A stretch of 14,718 nucleotides of DNA from Zygnema cylindricum (lineage: Eukaryota > Streptophyta > Zygnematophyceae > Zygnematales > Zygnemataceae): positions 1-14,718 of the forward strand of contig JBBHKE010001594.1 of the NCBI GenBank assembly GCA_037447655.1, given 5' to 3'. The position numbers were made by a program, and so were the translations under genes. The notes beneath the pieces were generated by a model, which was given only the letters and a program-made list of their open reading frames with translations, was not told the origin of the DNA and did no database searches. Below, one piece after another: positions 1 through 8,639 of this stretch. Each line of letters opens with the position of its first letter. Positions within the stretch are counted from its first letter, which is position 1.

Positions 1-19
1 GAGAGGGAGAGGACCTCAC

Positions 20-160
20 CGACAACAGCAAATCTCATAGCCCAAGAAAGTATCCGAGCACGGTGTCTCGGAGCTCCCGGCATTTCCGCCAAAAGAGGCA
101 TCATGATTGGCTGAATGTAATAGGCAAACCCAAAAACAGAAACTGCTTGGGAAATACCCT
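20..160 (-). other. AAAP transporter coding exon 6
   Basis: Encodes EGISQAVSVFGFAYYIQP and MMPLLAEMPGAPRHRAR, then the start of the next helix, ending at donor GTGAGG (19-14). The acceptor used here is CCAACAG (AG at 162-161), which keeps frame with the strong GTACGT donor of exon 5. A second choice, acceptor TTTCTAG with the exon starting at 174, needs a weaker donor (GTTGCC) after exon 5 and would give GTWVPTEGIS. The helix with Q-P and the loop MPGAPRHRAR fits the mid-protein region of the family. Confidence 0.85.
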
Positions 161-3100
161 CTGTTGGAACCCACCTAGAAAATATATTCAATTAGTTCAA
201 CTACCAGCATTACATTAATTATCAGCATTAAAATGTCCACGGTGCAATATGGTTTGTCATAATTTATCAACTAATGATAATTATTTTCCCATTTTTATCT
301 AACATAGGAAAAGGACAAAGCTTCAAATGTTTTCTCAATGTTTTTTTTCTTGTATCAGACTGCTACACTGTGTATCACTATTAGCGTCGGAGTTTTTGCC
401 GCCACTTAAATCGACTTTTCTTCGTGCACACCTGTCCGATTTTGGTTTGAAGACTGCCAATCGGACGGTGAGGATCTTACCTTTCCATCGCAACCGTTGA
501 ATTAATAATCAGTCATGTCTGCTGGGGACAATTGGATTAAAGTGGCGAAAAAAAGAATTGAAGCTAAGAACGACACACGTTGTAGTTCGTTTTTTCTATC
601 AGCTTCCAGTCAGATATCATCCAGGGCGACAGAAAAAACTAAAGCGTATGAAAAGGCTCTACAAGAGAGGGAGAGGGAGAGGAAGAGGCAGGGGAGAGAG
701 AGGGAGAGGGAGAGGGAGAGGGAGAGGAAGAGGGAGACGGAGAGTGAGAAAATAAGCGCATCATGGCGGCAACGTACCTAAAGATCCAAAACCAAGCATT
801 TCAAAATCTCCACTTCCGATAGCCGGCAGGCCATTTCCAATAGATTGACATGTGACAGCTGTCACGAGCCAGATGATGATGAGGATGCCGACAAATCCAG
901 CATACTCCAACTATAACCATCACCCAGAGGGCGTCTCAGTGTTAAAGATTTGAGGTTCAGGCTTTGGATTTTAACCATGGAGGTTGGACATTGGGCTTTA
1001 CATCATACATGCTACATTAGAAATTAGAGCTTGGGAACTGAAAACCTGACATTGGACATGAGACAAAAGACGCCAGACAACATTAGGAATTGGCCACTAA
1101 CAACAAAGTTTGAACATGTGACAAGTGACATCAGCAAACATTGAACATGTGACATACGACATCAGCAAACATTGAACATCTGACATATGACATCAGCAAA
1201 CATTGAGCATCTGACATATGACATAAGCAAACAATGAACATCTGACATATGACATAAGCAAACATTGAACAAATGACATGAAGCAACAAATCGCAACCGT
1301 CAAAATCTGGACTGCGAGCATCAAACACCGAAGATTGAACATCAAACATTGGACATGGGATGTTAAACATTAAAGATCAGACATTAGTCATTAGACACTG
1401 GACATACAAAGCAGCATTCAAACATAAAAAAATGAAAATTAGACGCCAAATGTCAAACATCGAAGATTGAACATCGGAAATCGGACATAAAAAACAAACA
1501 TCAAATATGAAATATGAACATTCGAACACCAAACATGGAAAGATGAAGATTGAACATCGAACATGGGACTTAGTGCATTAAAACGATTAAACAATGGAAA
1601 TCAGACATCGGGCTTCGGACATCAAACATCAAACATCAAAATTGGGTTCCCAAACGCCACACATTCAACATCTATAACCAAAGTTTGGCCATCAGACATT
1701 ATACATTCGACGTTAAAAAGTAAACTTAAGAAGTCGGAAATAAAAAAACAGACATCAAGCATCAAAAATTTGAACTTTAAACATAAAAAATCCAACATTA
1801 GAGACTAGACATTATAGATCAAACATTGGACATCATACATCATACATCCGACATCAGAAATCATGAAACAAACATCAAAAGTCAAAGTTTGGAATCAAAG
1901 GATCAAACACCAGATTTGACTCAAACACTGAAAATTGAATCAGACATTAAACATTATAAATCATTATGATCTCAAACATTGGATTTTGGACATCGGACAT
2001 TCAACATTGGACATCAAATAACAAACGTCAACCATCAAACATCAAAATTTGCACTCCAAACTTCAAACAACAACATTCGACACCAAATATTGAACATCAA
2101 ACATTGGACATTAAACATTAAACATTAGACGTTAACCATTAAACATTAAACATCAGACCTTAGACATTGGGCATCAGACAACGGACATCAATAACAAATA
2201 TGAAAAATAAAAAATAAAACATCAAAATTTGGAATCCAAACGTCAAACAGCGAATATTGAAAAACAAACCTTCGACATCGGACATAAAAGATGAAACACC
2301 GGATGTCCGACATCGGCTATTCAATTTTGGACATCAGATAGTGGACACCGGACATCAGATTTTTTGCATGAGGTAGAAAAATGGATTTTGGGCATTAGAC
2401 ATTGCATACAAAGTCTAAAATAGAGGTCTAGAATAATAGCCGACTGGAAATTATAAATCGTCAACCAGACATTCAAGAGAAACAATTTGACGTCGGCGTC
2501 TGAAAATTGGAAATTAAGCGTTGTAAACATAAAAAAATTGTAAGTCACAAGTTACCATTGAAAATTGAACAATGAATTGAAAGTTGCAATTTTGAGCCAA
2601 GAATGTATGATTTTGTGATTGTTACAGAGAGAGACTTATTGAAAAATAAGCATTTATTGAGAAATGCTCGTGTATTTTGTTTGAATTTCAATGAAAAATA
2701 TATTTATGATAAATTATAATGATAGTTGACCGGAAAACTTTGACCGAAACACTTTTAAAATCTAGCATTGGATAATTCAAATTTAATTACTGTCGATACG
2801 CCGTGAATCGCTAAAGGGAGGGAGGGAGGGAGGGAGGAAGGGGGGGGGGGGGAGGGAGGAAGGGAGGGAGGGAGGGAGGGAGGAAGGGGGGGGGGGGGAG
2901 GGAGGAAGGGAGGGAGGGAGGGAGGGAGGGAGGGAGGGAGAGGGAGGGAGGGACGGAGGGACGGAGGGAGGGAGGGAGGGTTTAGCGTCAATAACACTGT
3001 ATGTCGGTCCTGGCCTTTTTTGCCCTCTGAACATAAAATGGAGCTATAAAAACTAATTGGTTTTTTTTTAACGCTGATTTTTTTTGCGGTTCAAAATCGT

Positions 3101-4924
3101 CTACGTCTTGAACCGGAAATATAATTATTAACACGGAAACAGTCGGCATACTAATTTTTTATTAGAAAGAAAAAAACAGAAAAGAACCATAAAAAAACAT
3201 TTAGCAAAGGGGGCATTTATACCACAGATTTGTAACATTCTATTGAATATGACGTGACCAAATAAAAGATGAAAAAAATTGCCAATGTGTCGAGAAAAAA
3301 CCGAAGTACGACGATAAAAAACAAAACAAAACAAATCTTTTGTTTCAATTACACACAAATCTGGAACCAAGAAACAAGGTTTGCAATTGAAAAAAAATAA
3401 GAAACCCAAGAAAAAGAAAAAAGGAAAAAATAAGTTTTGTAACGTACTGCCCGCATTGTCTTAACCATACAAAGTGGAAAAGATATTAGAGCAGTCAAAA
3501 TAACCACTAGAACATGTCCTTTTCCATCCTCATAAAGAATCCAAGATGGAACATTTTTCGGAAACATAACCTCAATCGCCGAAATCGACGCTTCCCCCAT
3601 TTGTTGCATTCCTCCGATAATACTTCCGACGAGAAGTACCACAATACTGGCTTGAGTTATAAACTGTACTTTCACATGAGACAAAAGCAAACTACATCAG
3701 ATTAAAGTAAACTAGAAGGTTTTATCTGTGGATATCTCGAGACATATTTCACAGGGCTAACAAACTTCCCTCAAAAAAAAGTTTCCACACACGAAAACAC
3801 GAACACAAATGTAAAAAAAAACAAATTTTGACATGAAACTGACCAGCCATGTTTTGCCACCTATTAAAAAAGCCAATTCTTCATAATCTGAAGCTCCTGA
3901 TTTGTAACATTGCCGAATAAGAAGATCGGATGTAAAAACAGTCGCCCACCCGACGAGACCTCCGATAAGAAGACCCGCAGTAATTCCGGTGAGGCTGAAG
4001 GCCCAAGCCACTGGTAGAACAGCTCTGTTTGTTTGAATATCCAAGAAAAAGAAAAGGAAAAGATAAATAAATGAATAGATAAGTAAATAAAGAGGGAAGA
4101 GAGGGGAGGACAACGACACCCAAGGGGAACGGAGAAACTTGAGAAAGATAGGCGGGAAAACAGGTATGGAAAAGAGATAGGAAGTATACAACTTGTATGC
4201 TTATGCAAGTTTTGTTGCCTTTGGAGTTTCTTATGAAATCGAAAACAAAAAAGGAAAAAAATGATGACACTACATTTAGGATGTATGTTTTGTAATCAAA
4301 TGGTGGTGCTCTTGAGACCCATTTGAATCCATTATTTTTTGTCTTAACATCTTTTTGTATTTTAATTTTCTCTTACTTTTACATTGTATGAGATGGGTAA
4401 TTCACTTACCCTCCCATAATGCCCAAACACAAGGTGGCAGTGCCTGCAATGTATCCCCTGCGAAACTCTCGATTGTGAAGTATTGATTCTGATTTGTGCA
4501 ATGTTCGCATGTGATCCATACTCACATCACTGCACATGGAAATGTACAAAATAGCAATAGCAGTAGATTTAAAATTAGATGGAACGAACTCCTATCCCAT
4601 TTAGGTGATCGGATATGGCTTAACTTCCAATGCAAACTATCGAAATTGTGACGCGAGATTACCAAAACGAAGCCACATTTGAAATCAAGTAGTGGCAATG
4701 TGACAATTTGTTATATCACATTCACATTGCCACAAAAGAAAAGTCATGCAAGAATATGTTGTTCATACATAACATATTGGCAATGTAGCACATTGAGGAT
4801 TCAATGTTACAAAAACACGCATAACAATGTGTATTTTTTATTTTTGCACATACGATTCGGGAGAATCTGTTCCGGTCCATTCGACATGTTCCTCCATGTC
4901 TAATGAGCTTGGCTTTCGATCCAT
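20..4924 (-). CDS. AAAP-family amino acid transporter, spliced, 3' end beyond the left edge
   Basis: Six exons, 4924-4854, 4529-4410, 4024-3844, 3663-3448, 910-778 and 160-20, join in one frame to 287 codons plus one base. Every intron is GT..AG and phases agree at all five junctions. The product has a hydrophilic N-terminus of about 49 residues, then about seven hydrophobic helices (near 50-72, 74-96, 125-147, 173-190, 197-218, 243-263 and from 276). The GGAVLPVAWAF segment near residue 63 fits the first-helix glycine/proline region of the amino acid/auxin permease (AAAP, SLC32/36/38-like) family, and FPLCMVKTMRALEYAGF fits the conserved region leading into a later helix. Family members are membrane symporters or exchangers of neutral amino acids, usually 400-500 residues with 10-11 helices, so a third or more is missing to the left. 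Substrate and membrane cannot be told. The call rests on reading motifs, not on a search. Confidence 0.85.
434..466. other. Inverted repeat in intron 5
   Basis: GTCCGATT (434-441) and AATCGGAC (459-466) form an 8-base perfect stem with a 17-base loop, inside the 161-777 intron. CAATCGGACGGT here also occurs in the 6985-7077 repeat, so both may derive from one dispersed repeat family. Confidence 0.4.
663..749. repeat. GAGAGG purine microsatellite in intron 5
   Basis: Imperfect (GAGAGG)n and (GAGGGA)n, almost pure purine on the plus strand, so pyrimidine-rich in the transcript of the minus-strand gene. It lies 29 bases downstream of the exon 5 donor. Two translations over it are runs of Arg and Glu only and are not genes. 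Confidence 0.9.
778..910 (-). other. AAAP transporter coding exon 5
   Basis: 44 codons plus one base. Acceptor GGTTATAG, donor GTACGT. It encodes LEYAGFVGILIIIWLVTAV (helix 5) and a loop ending MLGFGSL. It lies about 2.5 kb from exon 4, but the phase 0 join and the family-like continuation make the link convincing. Confidence 0.88.
985..2540. repeat. Degenerate ACAT-word array, about 1.55 kb
   Basis: On the plus strand the words GACATC, AACATT, GAACAT, GGACAT and AACATC recur every 7-15 bases, separated by short purine-rich spacers. The period is loose and the units are heavily diverged, unlike a clean satellite. It fades after about 2400. Open frames over it repeat MFDV/MFNV-like residues, a shadow of the repeat. 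Nothing suggests it is translated. Confidence 0.9.
1129..1283. repeat. 31-base tandem repeat inside the ACAT array
   Basis: CATCAGCAAAC or its variant CATAAGCAAAC starts at 1129, 1160, 1191, 1222 and 1253, an exact 31-base spacing. Each unit continues ATTGAACAT and then CTGACATATGA-like bases. It is the youngest, most regular part of the array. Confidence 0.9.
2815..2980. repeat. GGGA/GGGAG tract with two 13-base G runs
   Basis: (GGGA)n over 166 bases, with G runs at 2840-2852 and 2886-2898, exactly 46 bases apart in near-identical context, so the tract contains an internal 46-base duplication. It is able to form G-quadruplex or triplex DNA on the plus strand. The minus-strand Pro/Leu/Ser-rich frames are repeat artefacts. 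Confidence 0.95.
3448..3663 (-). other. AAAP transporter coding exon 4
   Basis: 72 codons, phase 0 at both ends, acceptor GTACAG, donor GTACGT. It encodes helix 3 (FITQASIVVLLVGSIIGG), a polar loop with FPKNVPSWILYEDGKG, and helix 4 (HVLVVILTALISFPLCMV), followed by KTMRA, which continues into the LEYAGF of exon 5. Confidence 0.9.
3844..4024 (-). other. AAAP transporter coding exon 3
   Basis: Acceptor AAACAG, donor GTCAGT. The first base completes a glycine codon, then 60 codons end in phase 0. It covers the second half of helix 1 (AVLPVAWAF), helix 2 (LLIGGLVGWATVF) and a polar loop ending GGKTWL. The small-residue helix 1 is the substrate-binding region in this fold. Confidence 0.9.
4410..4529 (-). 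other. AAAP transporter coding exon 2
   Basis: The acceptor follows a pyrimidine-rich stretch ending TGTGCAG; the donor is a consensus GTAAGT at 4409-4404. It encodes the end of the polar N-terminus and the start of helix 1 (RGYIAGTATLCLGIMG). It carries 39 whole codons, with one base at its 5' end and two at its 3' end. Confidence 0.85.
4854..4924 (-). other. AAAP transporter coding exon 1
   Basis: Starts at ATG (4924-4922), giving MDRKPSSLDMEEHVEWTG and then TDSPE, and ends with two bases of a serine codon before donor GTATGT. The residues are acidic and polar, as expected for a cytosolic N-terminus. The two leftover bases plus the first base of the next exon complete TCT, which supports this start exon. 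The alternative is that translation begins at an ATG at 4537 just upstream of exon 2, which would give MCSDVSMDHM without any first exon. Confidence 0.7.
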
Positions 4925-4935
4925 GGTTGAGTCTT

Positions 4936-4974
4936 TTAGACCAATCGCGAAGGCTCACTTTCCAAATGATCCAT
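4936..4974 (-). promoter_or_regulatory. Short upstream ORF before the transporter start
   Basis: An ATG at 4974 opens MDHLESEPSRLV and a TAA stop at 4938-4936, eleven bases before the start codon of exon 1. If the transcript begins upstream of it, this uORF could lower initiation at the main start. Both starts read MD, which may be chance. The transcription start is unknown. Confidence 0.35.
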
Positions 4975-5469
4975 GAATAATGAGAGAAAGAATAGACGTC
5001 GCGGTTACAATTGCAAGGCCCAAGTTGGCATGAATATATTATTGGACAATAATTTGTGTCGCCAATAATTTTGTTGAAAGTTGAAAGGCGACGTGGTTTG
5101 TTGTTACGGAAACAACAATGTACTTTGCCGTACAGATGGTTCAAAAGAAACAAAAATAAGTTGTCATTTTTGTTTAGCACGGCGTTGCCTCCATTTTCAA
5201 TTATTCGCGTTGGCGTGCGTTACGTGTCACTTTTTTTAAATCTACGGCTCAGATCTGCCGATTCGGCGTATCTTTTGCCAGTATACGTATCCGTACGATT
5301 ACTGTCGGCGCCTGATGGAGAAGAGGCCTCATAAAACTAATAATAGTCGCGGGCGACACGGTGCTTTGCCCTATGGTTGCCTAAGGGGCTTTCGTTTTGG
5401 TACAGTACCATGTGTACCAACCCGATATGTGATATTTAACAACCCGTTTTAATCTCCTTTTTAGACCGC

Positions 5470-5509
5470 ACATCTCATGCGTCCACGGTTCCTAAACATA
5501 ATGAGATGT
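5470..5509. other. Hairpin with 9-base stem
   Basis: ACATCTCAT (5470-5478) pairs perfectly with ATGAGATGT (5501-5509), with a 22-base loop. It sits about 150 bases outside the left arm of the inverted-repeat pair. No role is known. Confidence 0.5.
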
Positions 5510-5661
5510 ACTTTTTTACTTAAAAAGGTAAGACTTTGTACGGTCCAACACTGACCGTATATCACACTATTTAAACGATGGCGTACTTCCATTTTGTACG
5601 GTACTTGGAAAATTACCCTAAATGGCGTGCAGGATAAAATAGAATAAGCTACGCTATTGTT

Positions 5662-5977
5662 GGCGTCTCTGGTGACAACGATAATTGATCGTCGATTGTT
5701 TTTGTGTAAGATCGTGAGCCGTTGAGTGATTTGATTTTTGATTGGCTATGTCATGTTCCAATTTTGATGTAATGAAGAGAAACACGTGGTACAATCCTAT
5801 TTGTTGTGTTTCGCCTGGTTGTAATGGTATGATAAACGGCCAGACAAATTCGACGTCACGCCAAAATGTCGTGTTATCAATATCGGTGGAGTAACGTACA
5901 GTAATGTACTTTTCATTTTTGCGCGTGCGATCGCATCACATTACGCCACGTTGTCGTGTTCTCAATATCCGTACACT
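5662..5977 (+). repeat. Left arm of a long inverted repeat pair
   Basis: This stretch aligns over its whole length with the reverse complement of 12763-13077, at roughly 85 percent identity by eye and above 90 percent in its outer 120 bases (GTCTCTGGT.. through ..ATGTCATGTTCC..). Similarity stops sharply at the outer edge and ends inward at ATATCCGTACAC. It is consistent with a terminal inverted repeat or one copy of a dispersed repeat. It has no coding content. Confidence 0.85.
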
Positions 5978-6170
5978 AGCAGAAACGGATTAATACGTGA
6001 AAAAGTACATGTAGCTCATACGACAAATTGTGATGCTCTTATTGGTCCCCGTGTACAGAAACGATAATTACTTGGCAACCAATGGGCAAAGCGCCGGGTC
6101 GCCCGTGACGAATTATTGTAGCGTACACTACGGCAATAGCGATTGGCAGTGTACTGTTTGGATTTTGTGA

Positions 6171-6274
6171 AATTGACAACGTGGCATGGTGTGACGCAAT
6201 AGCACTTGCCGCTCCGGACAGTTGCGTTTGGGAATCCAAACTTCAAGCCAAAATGAAAAGTACGATGCTGAATC
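6171..6274 (+). repeat. Single diverged copy of the unit found in tandem at 12512-12762
   Basis: AATTGACAACGTGGCATGG, GTGTGACGCAATAGCAC and AAAAGTACGATGCTGAATC match, in order and in the same orientation, the ACAACGTGGCGTGATGTGACG and AAAAGTACGATACTGAATG segments at 12544-12604. A GC-rich insertion of about 20 bases interrupts it. Confidence 0.6.
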
Positions 6275-6282
6275 GAGCGTTT

Positions 6283-6398
6283 TTAGGTGTGAAGGTCGCG
6301 TGTGAGGGGGTCCACGTCGCCCTGCACTCCTTTCACTCCAATTTCGCTTTACGACGCCTCGCGCCGCGCGGCGCGTCGCAAGTATAAATATGTTTATG
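6283..6398. other. GC-rich patch with a 16-base perfect palindrome
   Basis: CGCGCCGCGCGGCGCG at 6360-6375 is self-complementary and lies in a local GC-rich island within AT-rich DNA. A TATAAATA follows at 6384-6391. Palindrome plus TATA-like word could mark a plus-strand promoter, but no gene follows that I can support, and the TATA-like word is common in this DNA. Confidence 0.4.
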
Positions 6399-6494
6399 GT
6401 TTTTTTCTCATTCGTGTTTTTTTTTATAAATAAAAACCCGAACCAATAACCCTATGACCCTAAAAATCCGCGGTACCCGGGCGGTATTTTGCAA

Positions 6495-6541
6495 GTGTGT
6501 AGGTCTCGGCGCATTTCGCCTCGTGTAGGAGACCTGCACAC
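6495..6541. other. Nested hairpin, 13-base outer stem
   Basis: GTGTGTAGGTCTC (6495-6507) pairs with GAGACCTGCACAC (6529-6541) with one G-T wobble in RNA. Directly inside, GGCG (6508-6511) pairs with CGCC (6517-6520) around a CATTT loop, leaving an 8-base bulge on the right. It could be a structured RNA or a remnant of a palindromic transposon end. No family is recognised. Confidence 0.5.
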
Positions 6542-6691
6542 CCTGCACACCACGGGCGAGAAAACTAACGAACCTTACCTGTACGTTATAGGGCCGACAT
6601 TTGTATCTCGACCGTTTGACGTGACGCGATGTATCATCGACGGCACTTTATGCTGTTTCCAAACCAGTTCAAAAGTAGGTGACCGTACGCC

Positions 6692-6749
6692 CATACAATA
6701 TGCCTATTGTATGCAAAACATACAATATGGGCTTAAGACCCATATTGTA
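6692..6749. other. Two adjacent hairpins sharing the word CATACAATATG
   Basis: CATACAAT (6692-6699) pairs with ATTGTATG (6706-6713). Then TACAATATGGG (6721-6731) pairs with CCCATATTGTA (6739-6749). Both stems are perfect (8 and 11 bases) and built from the same sequence, so one may be a partial duplicate of the other. Confidence 0.65.
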
Positions 6750-6891
6750 TTGGCCGCAAAATGAAATAAAATAGTAACAAGGTTGAGTTGCACATGGATC
6801 GATAGAGAATTAAACGTCATATCTAAATTTGAAAAAAGAATCGGACAAAAAAATATTTTTATGTGAGTTTTTAGCGACTTTTTATTTAAAC

Positions 6892-7077
6892 CGTCAGATT
6901 TGGACGATCTGGCGGTCGTTGATGAAAGTAACGATCTAAGAAGATCACATGAAAAGCACATAACACAACTTACAATATGACTATCGTCAGATTCGGACAA
7001 TCGGACGGTCGCTGATGAAAGTAGCGATCTAAGAAGATCACATGGAAAGCCCGTAACACAACTTACGCTAAAGGCGG
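6892..7077. repeat. 93-base tandem duplication
   Basis: CGTCAGATT starts at 6892 and 6985. The copies share TGATGAAAGTA, CGATCTAAGAAGATCACATG and TAACACAACTTAC with about 10 percent differences. Each includes a TCGGAC-type word also seen in intron 5 at 458-466. The minus-strand frame over it repeats CDLLRSLLSS twice, which follows from 93 being divisible by 3 and is not evidence of a protein. Confidence 0.9.
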
Positions 7078-7245
7078 CTTGCAAAAGGCCTAACAAAAAA
7101 CGCCTACTTTTTAACTAAGTTCCAAAAGATACATTTTGTTGGGCGGTACGGCAAAACGTATCGTTAAGGGTGTACTGCGGAAGTTACATGATCGGTTTCG
7201 AAACGTTACATTGTGCCGGCGGTACGGAAATGTTTTATTGACGCC

Positions 7246-7578
7246 TTACTTTGGAAGTTTGACGTTTGGTTCTACAATTGTCGGTTCGTAGAATGTCTTT
7301 CGGTCCTGTCTTTCTACTGCTGTCCTGTTAAACATATTCTTATTCGACGACTCAGACTCTTTTCTCACCGTTGCTAATTTCTCCTCTACTTTTTTCGTAA
7401 ATTTCTTCTCCATTTCCGTCGTCAGCAGCGATGTTTTCTCTTTCACCATTTTTATCGCAGTCAAACTTATTTCGTTTTTCAAAACATTTCCCTCTCCCTC
7501 TCTCACCCCCTCATCTCTCGCTTCCGCTTTTTCCTCTCCAACCTCTCCCTCTCCCCTTTCCAATTTAATGATGTCCAT
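7246..7578 (-). CDS. Hypothetical Lys/Glu-rich ORF, possible exon
   Basis: I do not recognise this. From an ATG at 7578 to TAA at 7248-7246 it encodes 110 residues (MDIIKLERGEGEVGEEKAEAR onward is charged, then EKTSLLTTEMEKKFTKKVEEK), likely helical or coiled-coil, ending in EPNVKLPK. The frame stays open upstream to about 7646. Such charge-rich, stop-free composition over about 400 bases stands out in AT-rich DNA, but part of it comes from a CT-rich stretch at 7490-7560. The last codons overlap a GTAAGG donor-like site (7251-7246), so it could also be an internal exon of a larger gene. No family, no neighbour to support it. Confidence 0.3.
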   Translation of the reverse strand: MDIIKLERGEGEVGEEKAEARDEGVREGEGNVLKNEISLTAIKMVKEKTSLLTTEMEKKFTKKVEEKLATVRKESESSNKNMFNRTAVERQDRKTFYEPTIVEPNVKLPK

Positions 7579-7620
7579 TTGGGTGTTTGGCCACCGTACG
7601 ATGTGAGGAGCTTGTGCCAA

Positions 7621-8160
7621 AAATTTAGAGGAATTTTGTCACTCAGAGGTAAAGGTATATGCTCCTTGTAACTTCTCCGGGAAATGTTTATATTGCCACT
7701 TTGAGCTCATAATGTCTTTTTCCATGTTTTTAATGTTTTTTTATGTTTTTTGTTCCATAATGACAACTAATAGAAGATTTTGTGAAGGCCATGTAATGAT
7801 GTCTTACGATGCGATGCATATGTTGTACTTTTATTTTTCACAAGGTATTGCATATATTTATGTGGCGAGGTGAATTTTATCACGAAGGATCAATTTTTGT
7901 AAGTCTCTTATAACGAAAACATTCTTGAGCGAATCATTTTGTTTTTGGAAAACTGCAAAGAAATGTCAAAAAAGGCCATGTCTCTGTTTGACATATACTT
8001 GATAGTTGAAACAAGGAATCTCATTGTCTTTGTGTTTAATTTTCCACAAGTTATTTTGGAATGTAGCACTTTGATTTGCAGTTATTGAATGTATTTATCG
8101 ATGACACTTTGTCACTAGGTCAGTTAAGGTCAGTTTCGTGCTTTATTACCTTGCTTTTTG

Positions 8161-8164
<4 letters not shown>
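7621..8164. other. AT-rich stretch without recognisable features
   Basis: T-rich sequence with many short stops in all frames. I see no gene, repeat or RNA. Confidence 0.6.

Positions 8165-8223
<59 letters not shown>
8165..8223. repeat. (TA)n microsatellite
   Basis: Uninterrupted TA dinucleotides over 59 bases. The plus-strand Ile-Tyr frame over it is an artefact. Confidence 0.98.
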
Positions 8224-8227
<4 letters not shown>

Positions 8228-8433
8228 TTTATCGCAACGCGGTTCATTGTGGGTGATTGACTAAAAAGTGTTGCTAACATTGCTAACACCAATTTGTGGT
8301 TGTAGGTCGAAAGTAAACGTATTCAAATTGGTGTGGATTATCTCACATAGCAATGGGCATTATATTCTCTAGCTTATCGACAGATACTTTTATTTTATGA
8401 GATGATGGTTCCTAAAGAAACTAAAAAAAGGTA

Positions 8434-8625
8434 ATGATTCTCAAATCCGATAATAAAAGCCGAGAAACTAAAATTGTGGTGAGAGATGTAAACGTGCGTT
8501 TACCACCTCTTGTTAATTGGGGAAGACATACACTTAGTATTTGGTGCTTTCCTGATTTTTGGGTGGTGAGGTTGACTTTCAGGTTGTTGTCGAAAGTCTT
8601 CGGTGGTTTGACGAAAGTAAGGTAG
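8434..8625 (+). CDS. Hypothetical small ORF upstream of the OTU-like ORF
   Basis: I do not recognise this 63-codon frame. It reads KIVVRDVNVRLPPLVNWGRH and later WCFPDFWVV, a composition more protein-like than the surrounding DNA. Just upstream, after an acceptor-like TATATTCTCTAG ending at 8371, a frame is open to the AAAAAAAG-GTAATG at 8423-8436. It may be a remnant exon of the same element as the OTU-like ORF 1 kb downstream, but no splice path could be confirmed. The opposite strand is open too, which lowers confidence. Confidence 0.2.
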   Translation: MILKSDNKSRETKIVVRDVNVRLPPLVNWGRHTLSIWCFPDFWVVRLTFRLLSKVFGGLTKVR

Positions 8626-8639
8626 GTTTGCAAACATGA

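Larger units (their letters stand above)
911..3447 (-). other. Intron 4 of the transporter gene
   Basis: A 2,537-base intron, several times longer than the other four (180 to 617 bases). The extra length is explained by the ACAT array and the GGGA tract listed separately. The remainder, about 2541-2814 and 2981-3447, is AT-rich with A and T runs and holds nothing recognisable. Confidence 0.8.
4925..5661. other. Upstream region of the transporter gene, no gene seen
   Basis: Expected to hold the 5' UTR and promoter of the minus-strand gene, but no TATA element or start site can be assigned with confidence. Open frames of 92 and 152 codons cover 5056-5334 (plus) and 4722-5180 (minus). They overlap on opposite strands and show no family features. 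5341-5661 is GC-richer and full of short GTAC words and small inverted repeats. A fragment at 5640-5656 resembles, inverted, the middle of the MITE at 13263-13285. Confidence 0.5.

Noticed and set aside
515-781. Arg/Glu-rich plus-strand frames
   Set aside because: They come from the GAGAGG tract in intron 5 and run into exon 5 on the opposite strand.
1129-1283. CRISPR-like array
   Set aside because: The 31-base units abut directly with no unique spacers, and the genome is eukaryotic.
2755-3034. Pro/Leu/Ser-rich minus-strand frames
   Set aside because: They are readings of the GGGA microsatellite and lie inside an intron of the transporter gene on the same strand.
3757-4270. Three overlapping minus-strand frames of 114-144 codons at exon 3
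   Set aside because: Only residues from 4024 to 3844 in one frame belong to the transporter; the rest reads through introns or is in another frame.
6704-7096. 130-codon minus-strand frame with a repeated CDLLRSLLSS
   Set aside because: The repeat is the 93-base duplication and the N-terminal part has no family features; it also crosses the twin hairpins.
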